Below are positions 16,279 through 22,064 of a DNA stretch of 22,064 nucleotides, piece by piece. This DNA comes from a virus, in the IMG/VR virus record IMGVR_UViG_3300010391_000210, positions 1-22,064 of that record. One strand, written 5' to 3'. The notes beneath the pieces were generated by a model that saw only the letters and a list, made by a program, of their open reading frames with translations, did no database searches and was not told where the DNA came from. Both the position numbers and the translations under genes were made by a program. Every line of letters starts with the position of its first letter. The first letter of the stretch is position 1.

Positions 16279-17361
16279 GTGTCCTACGCCGGCAAGGAAT
16301 ACGCGCGCTTCAACCTCGCGCCCCCGACCGCCGAAGCCTTCGCGGGCTACGATCAGGTCGACAAGGACGACAACAGCCCGGTCGACAATACGCGCTTCGG
16401 AGTCGAGAAGAACCTGCTGCTGACGTGGACGGGCACCCCCACCGGCCAGAACGATCATGACAGCGGCGTCAGCCCGGACGAGCGGTACGATTCGAACGTC
16501 ACCGTGTCGAATCAGTCGACGTCGCGGCTCAACATCTTCGGCCTCCCGGGGGGGAAATACCAAGTCCGGATCGTGATGGGGAGCCCGGTGGCGGCCAGCG
16601 TCAACAGCGCGAAAGTCACGGCGGACACCACCGTCGTCACCTACTGGACCGGGCAGGCTGCCGGTGCCGGGGCGTGGATCGACCAGACGCAGATCATCAC
16701 CTTGCCGGCCGGGTTCCAGATGCAGATCACGATCGGCGCTGGTGGTGGGGGGGCGGCTGGCACCTGCTACCTCGCGTGGGCCCTCCTGACCTATCTGGGG
16801 CAGGCTGACACGGCGACGCTGCCGCTGGGGCAGGTGGCGGCGCTGGTCAGCGCAGCGGCCGCGGAGGTCGCCAAGGTGCCCTATATCGGGCCGGTCTACG
16901 ATCACGTCCCGTCCTTTCTCGATATGGGGGCGCTGGAGGCGGCGGTCACGACGATCAGCGGCATCGGCCTACAGGATGTCGATACTGGCGTCTGGGGCTT
17001 CCCGCAGCGCGGCCGGCTGGTGATGATCGAGCATGCGTCGGAGCGGCGGCCGCTGTCCAACGGCACCTATGAACTGATCCACCGCCTGACCATCCGGATT
17101 CAGCAGATGGAGGCGGGGGGCAGCAACGACGCGACGGTCGCTCAGAACGAGGTCCGCGCCCTCGCCGATCAGGTCTGCGCCCTGCTGGGCGACGACGCCA
17201 TCGGGCAGCCGCTCCAAGTGGCGGTCGGCAGCGGGTGGCTCGGCTTCGTGCAGGAAGGCGGGCCTAGAATCGCGTCGGTCGGTGCGATATCTTGGGGGGG
17301 CGTGACGTGGCATGAAGCCGTTGTCGCGCTGGCGGCGTCTGAGGAAGTGACGCGGGATTGA
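16279..17361 (+). CDS. fusion of a carbohydrate-binding-like beta domain and a tail-terminator-like domain
   Basis: 360 residues from GTG 16279, with AGGGGG (about 16267-16272) six bases upstream. Residues ~40-175 form a beta-sandwich-like domain (LLLTWTGTP, DERYDSNVTVSN, GLPGGKYQVRIVMGSP) resembling galactose-binding or malectin-like domains of secreted esterases. After an Ala/Val-rich helical linker, residues ~225-360 (ELIHRLTIRIQQM, ALADQVCALLGDD, WGGVTWHEAVVAL) resemble minor tail/terminator proteins that cap the tail tube at the head side. The gene sits between the gp10-like protein and the tail tube, exactly where the terminator is expected. The sugar-binding-like domain is the odd part. 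The gene ends in TGA. Confidence 0.6.
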   Translation: MSYAGKEYARFNLAPPTAEAFAGYDQVDKDDNSPVDNTRFGVEKNLLLTWTGTPTGQNDHDSGVSPDERYDSNVTVSNQSTSRLNIFGLPGGKYQVRIVMGSPVAASVNSAKVTADTTVVTYWTGQAAGAGAWIDQTQIITLPAGFQMQITIGAGGGGAAGTCYLAWALLTYLGQADTATLPLGQVAALVSAAAAEVAKVPYIGPVYDHVPSFLDMGALEAAVTTISGIGLQDVDTGVWGFPQRGRLVMIEHASERRPLSNGTYELIHRLTIRIQQMEAGGSNDATVAQNEVRALADQVCALLGDDAIGQPLQVAVGSGWLGFVQEGGPRIASVGAISWGGVTWHEAVVALAASEEVTRD

Positions 17362-17376
17362 GGGGCAGGAGGGCAG

Positions 17377-18447
17377 ATGGGTAACACCGGCTCGTGGGTT
17401 CTCTCGCTGCCGAAAAAGACTTCGGGCGCGACGGTCTGGACGGACGCTGCCCCGGCCACCGCCGCCGGCGATCTGTTCTACGCCCGGACGATCACCGTTC
17501 CGGACGGCATCCCCGAGGACGTGAAGGACTTCAACATCGGGCAGCAGGCGATCGGCGCCGAGTACTGGACCAACTTCAACATCAGCGGCCAGATCGGCGA
17601 GCTTGCCGTCCGCTACGCCGGGGCCGAGCGCATCATCGGGCAGGCCGCCGGCAACGACACCGTGACCCTCATCGAGGCCGCGATCGCGTGGCAGCACGAA
17701 TCCCTGCCGCAGGCCAGCAACGTCGGCAAGGCGCTGGGGTGCATCGTCGACAAGAAGGTCGGCAACCCCTACGTTTACCCGTCCTGCCGGGTGACCGGCT
17801 TCGAAGTGAAGACGGCCGACCGCATGATGGTGATCACCCCCAACGCCATCTTCAATCAGGTCACGCGGCCCAGCTACTCGCTCGCCAGCGGCACCCCGGC
17901 CTCGGCGAAGCTGGCGGCGCTGTTCAACAGCATGAAGTTCAGGCTCAAGGCGGCCAGCGGCGGCAGCATCTCGGACTCCAACAAGTTCGACATTTCGGAC
18001 ATTTCGGTGTCGTGGGATCGGCGGCAGGAGGCCAGCGCCGTCAACCGCGCTGACGGCACGCCCGACGAGCCGGAGTCGAACGGCGGGGCGGCCGAGGGCA
18101 AGCTGCGCGTGGTGTTCCCGAACTACGCCACGGCTTCGGACTTCCTGCACACCGAAAACATCGTCGTCGGCACGGCCGAGAAGGCCTCCTACATCGCCGA
18201 CCTGACGTTCACCGGGCCGACGCTGGGGGCGCAAACCTACAAGTGGCTGTGGGAATTCTCCAAACTCGTCCTCGCGAGCTTCGAGGCCCCGGGATCCGGC
18301 CCCCTGAGCAAGGTGCCGGTCACGGTCGAGTTCGACATTCTGGTGCCGGACGCTGACCCGCCCGGCATGACGTGGGCCTTCACGGCCCCGGACGGATTCC
18401 CGTGGCGCAGCACCATCGTCAACGCCAACTCCGTCTCGTCGGTCTAA
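17377..18447 (+). CDS. major tail tube protein
   Basis: 356 residues with AGGAGGG (17367-17373) just before ATG 17377. The chain is rich in beta segments typical of tube proteins (YWTNFNISGQIGELAVRYAG, SYIADLTFTGPTLGAQTYKWLWEFSKLVL in outline) and sits in front of the chaperone and tape measure genes. Tube proteins polymerise around the tape measure to make the tail. At 356 residues it is longer than many simple tube proteins, so an extra surface domain is possible. No sheath gene precedes it, which argues for a siphovirus. Confidence 0.75.
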   Translation: MGNTGSWVLSLPKKTSGATVWTDAAPATAAGDLFYARTITVPDGIPEDVKDFNIGQQAIGAEYWTNFNISGQIGELAVRYAGAERIIGQAAGNDTVTLIEAAIAWQHESLPQASNVGKALGCIVDKKVGNPYVYPSCRVTGFEVKTADRMMVITPNAIFNQVTRPSYSLASGTPASAKLAALFNSMKFRLKAASGGSISDSNKFDISDISVSWDRRQEASAVNRADGTPDEPESNGGAAEGKLRVVFPNYATASDFLHTENIVVGTAEKASYIADLTFTGPTLGAQTYKWLWEFSKLVLASFEAPGSGPLSKVPVTVEFDILVPDADPPGMTWAFTAPDGFPWRSTIVNANSVSSV

Positions 18448-18462
18448 ACGAACAACCCAAAA

Positions 18463-18493
18463 GGGGCGCCGGCTGCGCGCTGGCCGGCGCCCC
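18463..18493 (+). terminator. strong hairpin after tail tube gene
   Basis: GGGGCGCCGGC (18463-18473) pairs perfectly over 11 bases with GCCGGCGCCCC (18483-18493) around a nine-base loop. AAAA precedes it on the + strand, but no T-run follows. It separates the highly expressed tube gene from the low-level chaperone and tape measure, a usual place for an attenuator. Confidence 0.65.
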
Positions 18494-18519
18494 GCGTGAT
18501 GTTGTGAAGGAGGGGTAGC

Positions 18520-18909
18520 ATGCGGTCGATCACGATCATCCGTCCGGACGAGCGGCTCCGCTGGCAGATCCCCAGCACCGACTCGGTCATCTTCTACCGC
18601 CGGCTGGACAGCCGGACGAGCGCGGCCATGCGCCGGGCCAACACCACCACCAAGGTGGTCAAGCGGCAGGTGCGCGAGGTGGTTGACGACGACGCACTGA
18701 GCGCCGCCGTCCTCGATCACGTCATCCTCGATTGGGAGAACGTACGGGACGCCACCGGCGCCTCGGTGCCCTGCACGCCGGCGAGCAAGTCCATGTTGCC
18801 GGCGGACGTGATTGCCGACCTCATGGACCTCGCGACCGCCACCACGGCGGATCAGGAGGTGCAGGACGCCGTAAAACCGCTGCCCGCAGCTTCGTCGGTC
18901 GCCTCCTAG
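18520..18909 (+). CDS. tail assembly chaperone, short form (G-like)
   Basis: 129 residues with a strong AAGGAGGGG ribosome binding site (18507-18515) before ATG 18520. Mostly helical with charged surfaces and a long segment VVKRQVREVVDDDALSAAV. Its place between the tail tube and the tape measure, together with the overlapping -1 frame, is the lambda G/T arrangement: the protein coats and folds the tape measure before tube assembly. It ends in TAG; reading past this TAG gives a short basic shadow peptide, so TAG works as a stop here. Confidence 0.75.
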   Translation: MRSITIIRPDERLRWQIPSTDSVIFYRRLDSRTSAAMRRANTTTKVVKRQVREVVDDDALSAAVLDHVILDWENVRDATGASVPCTPASKSMLPADVIADLMDLATATTADQEVQDAVKPLPAASSVAS

Positions 18910-19250
18910 AACTCGACGCCTACCAAGGCGAGCGTTGCGGGCCATGCATCGAAACCCAAGAGGCCGAGGGGTTCGAGATAGAATGCACCTCGTGCAACCT
19001 CTGGCAGCGGTTCTTCGCCGACGCCACCGAGCCGCCGGCGGCCGTGACGGACGCATGGCGTCTCTATGAGCGGCTCGCTGCGCCGTCAACCGAGCGGTTC
19101 GGGTTGCAGCGCGCCGTCTTGGAGGCCGAGGGCATTGACCCGGGGACGCCAGAGGGCGGGGCGGTGATGGAACTGCTCGACGTGTTCGAGGTCGAGCGCG
19201 CGAAGTGGGAGCGCGAGCGGCAGTCGGTGGAGCGGAAGGATAATGGCTGA
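18520..19250 (+). CDS. tail assembly chaperone, frameshifted long form (GT-like)
   Basis: Predicted product of -1 slippage at GTAAAAC (18871-18877): 119 residues of the G-like protein, then about 124 residues in the -1 frame, giving about 243. After slipping on Lys AAA the frame continues TAARSFVGRLLELDAYQG. The T part contains CGPC and CTSC 14 residues apart, a probable zinc knuckle, followed by WRLYERLAAPSTERFGLQRAV. In tailed phages G and GT are needed in a fixed ratio for tape measure assembly. The T frame has no ATG with a ribosome binding site of its own near its start, supporting frameshift expression. Confidence 0.7.
18871..18877 (+). promoter_or_regulatory. -1 programmed frameshift site for G/GT
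   Basis: Zero-frame codons GTA AAA C. The Lys tRNA on AAA (18874-18876) can re-pair perfectly on AAA one base back (18873-18875); the Val tRNA pairs poorly after the slip. It is therefore a one-tRNA slippery site rather than a full heptamer. The shift lands in the only open -1 frame, which carries the T-like sequence. Confidence 0.55.
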
Positions 19251-22064
19251 GGAAACCACCAACGTTGCGTCGGTCGTCCTGCGGATCACCGACAAGGCCA
19301 GCCCGGCGGTCAAGGCGTTCGCCGGCAACGTCCACCGTGCCTTCCAGCAGGTGACCACAGCGACGGCAACCGTCGCGCATGCGATGGGGAGGGTGGTCGG
19401 TGCCTTCCGCAGCGTTATCGGCGGGATCTTCGGGATTGGCAACAGCATCAAGGCGCTGGTGCTGGGCGCCACCATCTTCGGCATCGTTCGCGCGCTCGAC
19501 CGCCTGATCGAGCGCGGCGCCGACGTGAAGCGCGTCACCGAAGGGTTCACCGCCCTGACCGGCGGCGTCCACGGTTTCGGGGCGGCGCTGGTGGGCGCGA
19601 CGCGGACGGCGACCAAGGGGCTGATCACCGACCTCCAGTTGATGCGGCAGGCGAATCAGGCGGTGCTTCTGGGGCTGCCGGTCACCGCTGCGTCGTTCGC
19701 TGAACTGGCCCGGGGCGCCACCATTCTCGGGCGGGCCGTTGGGCGTGACGCGGCGACCGCGCTGGAGGATCTGACCACCGGCATCGGGCGCCAGAGCCGC
19801 TTGATCCTCGACAACCTCGGGCTCCTCGTGGATGCCGAAGCAGCGAACCAGAAGTATGCCCGGGCGCACGGGAAGACGGCCGACGCTCTGTCCGAGGTCG
19901 AGAAAAAGATGGCATTCTACGATGCGGCTCTCGAAAAGGTCCGCGCGAAGACCGCGACGCTGGGCGACATTCAACTGGACGCCGGCGACCGCGTGACCAT
20001 CATGAAGAATCGGATCAGCAACGCGATCGACACGCTGGCCCGCGGCGTGGTCCAGTCCGGCGTGCTGGGCCGGGCGATCGAGCTTTTGGGGGGCAAGTTT
20101 AACCTCTCCAGCCTGAGCGCGGACAAGGTGGCGCTCGCGGTCAACAGCGGCATCCTCGGCAGCATCCCGGTCCTCAGCTACGCGGCCAAGGTGGTCGGTC
20201 TCATCCGGGCCGGCTTCCATGGCGTCGGCGTCGTCGTCTGGTCGGTGGCAGGGGTGATCGACAAGGTTCTCGGCAAGGCGATCGCCATCGCCTCGGTCGG
20301 GCTGGGCGTGTTCGTGAGTCTACTGGGAAAGCTGATCTCGAAGGTGCCCGGCTTACAGAGCATCGGTGAAGGGATCGCCGGCGCCGGCGATTCCATCGTC
20401 GGCTTCGGGCAGAACGCCAAGGTCATTTTCGGCAACAGCGCGGCGCAGGCGTTCGACACCGCGGCCGAACACTTCCTCGACATGAAGGACGCATGGGCCC
20501 AGACCGGCGAGGTGGACCAGCAGTTCGAGACGCTGCGCGCCGACCTCGAAAAGTTCAGGGACACCGTCCTCGCCGGCAGCGGCGCGGCTAACGACCTCAC
20601 TGGCGGCCTCAACAACGCCGGCGACGCGACCAAGGTGGACGTGTGGGCCGAATTCTCGAAGCGGCTGGCGGACGCGCAAGCGTTTGCGCGGCAGGCGACC
20701 GAGCAGATCGGGGCGCTGGCGAGCGCCGGCGACAGCGAAACGCTGACCCTGTTCCTCCGGAGCATCGGCGACAAGATCGACGACCTCCGCAAGTCGATGA
20801 AGCCGGCTGATTTCGAGCGGTTCTTCAACGCTTTCCGGGCGGCTGGCGGCGGCAACGACGCGGTGAAGACGCTGTCCGACTTCGGCATCGAAGCCGGCAA
20901 GGCGGCGCGGTTCGCCGGCGACCTGTCGGCGCGGGTCAAGGAGGGCAACCTGTCGGCTGGCGACGCCAAGGTCCTCTACGACGCCGGCACGCAGGTCTTG
21001 GAAAAGTTCCGCGACGCCCTGCCGATCACCGACCTGATCCGGCTGGAGGAAGCCCTCCGCAAGATCCGGCCCGACAGCGTCGTCGAAGGGGTGCGGAAGT
21101 TCGGTCTGTCTGCCACCGAAGCCGGGCAGCAGATCAACGACTTCGAGCGGGTGATCGAGCGCGGCAACATGACCGCCTCCGAGGCGACGGTCATCTTCAA
21201 GGCGGCGTCCGGCATCATGGACGAGGTCGGAAACACGCTGCCGATCGAGGCCTTCGAGCGGCTGCGCGAGGTGATCAACGCCACCCGCCCGGACGCTGCG
21301 GTCGAAGCCTTGCGGACCTATGCGACCGCCACCGACGCGGCGGTTGAGAAGGCGCGCGATCTGGGGGCCGCGCTGCGGGAGGGCGGGCTGTCGGCCGGCG
21401 AGCAGTCCAGCATCTACCACCAACTGGCCGACGATCTGGGAACGCTGCGCGAAGTCCTCGACCCCAGCGAATACCTCGCGCTGGTCGACGCGCTGGAGAA
21501 GGTCAGGCAGGCCCACGAGGAAACCTTCGGGGCGACCTTCGGGCAGCGGGTCGCCGAATCGATCGGGCTGGTCAAGACCGAGATCGGCACCTTCGCGCAG
21601 GACGTGAAAGACGCCTTTGCCGATGTGGTCGCCGGGGCGGTCGATCAGGTCGGCAACGCGGTCGCCGACGTGCTGACCAAGACCCGGACGGCCGGCGAGG
21701 CGCTGCGGGCGGTCGGCAAGGCGGTGGTTTCGTCCCTGATCAGCACGCTCGTCCGGCTGGGGATTCAGCGGATCGTGCTGGGCGCGATCAACAAGACGAC
21801 CCTCGTGGCCGAGGCGACGGCCGAGGGGGCCAAGGGCGTCGCCATTGCCGCCATCAACAGTTTCGCGTGGGCCAGCGCCTTCGGTGGCCCGCTCGCAGGG
21901 GCAGCCGCGGCAGCGACCGCTATCAAGCTCGCCACCGCGGCCGGGCTGGCCGGAGGGGCGATCGGGGGCGCCTTGGGTGCCACCATCGCCGGAACGCCTG
22001 CGGCGGCCGCTGGTGGCGTGGCGGGCGGCCCGACGCGGATCCTTGCCGGCGAGGCGGGGCGGGA
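19243..22064 (+). CDS. tape measure protein (truncated by window end)
   Basis: Open for about 940 codons from ATG 19243 to the end of the window without a stop; the gene continues outside. It overlaps the T-frame TGA by eight bases. The N-terminus (TNVASVVLRITDKASPAVKAF in outline) is the usual tape measure opening. Hydrophobic segments lie near residues 55-85, 325-365 and 880-930, as in proteins that cross the cell membrane during DNA entry. Between about residues 497 and 757 there are degenerate repeats of 73 residues. The protein sets tail length and helps DNA ejection. Its Ala/Gly-rich C-terminal end in the window precedes the usual final domain, which is not seen here. Confidence 0.85.
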   Translation, partial: MAEETTNVASVVLRITDKASPAVKAFAGNVHRAFQQVTTATATVAHAMGRVVGAFRSVIGGIFGIGNSIKALVLGATIFGIVRALDRLIERGADVKRVTEGFTALTGGVHGFGAALVGATRTATKGLITDLQLMRQANQAVLLGLPVTAASFAELARGATILGRAVGRDAATALEDLTTGIGRQSRLILDNLGLLVDAEAANQKYARAHGKTADALSEVEKKMAFYDAALEKVRAKTATLGDIQLDAGDRVTIMKNRISNAIDTLARGVVQSGVLGRAIELLGGKFNLSSLSADKVALAVNSGILGSIPVLSYAAKVVGLIRAGFHGVGVVVWSVAGVIDKVLGKAIAIASVGLGVFVSLLGKLISKVPGLQSIGEGIAGAGDSIVGFGQNAKVIFGNSAAQAFDTAAEHFLDMKDAWAQTGEVDQQFETLRADLEKFRDTVLAGSGAANDLTGGLNNAGDATKVDVWAEFSKRLADAQAFARQATEQIGALASAGDSETLTLFLRSIGDKIDDLRKSMKPADFERFFNAFRAAGGGNDAVKTLSDFGIEAGKAARFAGDLSARVKEGNLSAGDAKVLYDAGTQVLEKFRDALPITDLIRLEEALRKIRPDSVVEGVRKFGLSATEAGQQINDFERVIERGNMTASEATVIFKAASGIMDEVGNTLPIEAFERLREVINATRPDAAVEALRTYATATDAAVEKARDLGAALREGGLSAGEQSSIYHQLADDLGTLREVLDPSEYLALVDALEKVRQAHEETFGATFGQRVAESIGLVKTEIGTFAQDVKDAFADVVAGAVDQVGNAVADVLTKTRTAGEALRAVGKAVVSSLISTLVRLGIQRIVLGAINKTTLVAEATAEGAKGVAIAAINSFAWASAFGGPLAGAAAAATAIKLATAAGLAGGAIGGALGATIAGTPAAAAGGVAGGPTRILAGEAGR
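20731..21510 (+). repeat. 73-residue (219-bp) tandem repeats within tape measure gene
   Basis: Two units, 20950-21168 and 21169-21387, are both exactly 73 codons and share L/M-[ST]-A-x-[DE]-A at the start, LP at positions 24-25, RL..... then RPD at 40-42, and a final [RE]-G-[NG]. A more divergent unit precedes them (its last 49 residues, from base 20803, align without gaps) and a partial unit follows from 21388. The repeats are conserved as protein, not as DNA, so they are old. Confidence 0.7.

Noticed and set aside
16969-20220. Very long minus-strand ORF (1,083 codons)
   Set aside because: It runs antisense through the tail tube, chaperone and tape measure genes and across the hairpin at 18463. 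Composition is Arg/Asp/Val/His-heavy as expected for the complement of C-ending codons; no ribosome binding site or domain is recognised.
1-22064. CRISPR arrays, tRNA genes, insertion sequences, attachment sites
   Set aside because: I found no regularly spaced repeats, cloverleaf, transposase or integrase on either strand by reading; a tool search was not possible.

Overview
The window is a GC-rich stretch read entirely from the + strand and holds about twenty tightly packed genes, many joined by ATGA or similar few-base overlaps. The order ParB/methyltransferase, terminase small and large subunits, portal, MuF-type minor head protein, protease-capsid, connector, neck, tail tube, frameshifted tail chaperone and tape measure is that of the head-and-tail block of a tailed phage or prophage. 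A tape measure gene with a single tube-like protein and no visible sheath gene suggests a siphovirus. The GC content and C/G-ending codons point to a high-GC bacterial host that I cannot name. No integrase, repressor, lysis gene, tRNA or attachment site is visible, so phage and prophage cannot be told apart here.

Layout. Positions 1-1450: small accessory proteins (a zinc ribbon, a secreted or membrane-anchored Cys-rich protein, a short ORF broken by an amber codon, a Pro-rich protein) and a structured gap at 519-667. Positions 1447-4590: a three-part ParB / DNA methyltransferase / YkgJ-like Cys-cluster fusion, then two small proteins. Positions 4518-8082: packaging (TerS, TerL with a -1 frame change, portal). 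Positions 8089-11606: a roughly 1,055-residue MuF head protein carrying a kinase-like domain and a C-terminal ADP-ribosyltransferase-like domain, followed by a small gene that could be its immunity partner. Positions 11638-16278: a zinc-finger protein, a protease-scaffold-capsid fusion with a probable internal start, a small beta-rich protein, a connector and an HK97 gp10-like protein. Positions 16279-22064: a fusion of a carbohydrate-binding-like domain to a tail-terminator-like domain, tail tube, G/GT tail chaperones and a tape measure that runs off the window.

The most notable content is the MuF-kinase-ART protein, a candidate phage-borne polymorphic toxin that could travel in the virion. 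It comes with a set of unusual decoding signals: an in-frame TAG near its N-terminus, a second in-frame TAG in the 668-871 gene, a TAG separating two same-frame neighbours at 16276, a -1 frame change in terminase and a -1 chaperone frameshift. TAG appears to be a genuine stop at 4173 and 18907, so global TAG reassignment is unlikely. Local readthrough, point mutation and sequence error remain the alternatives.
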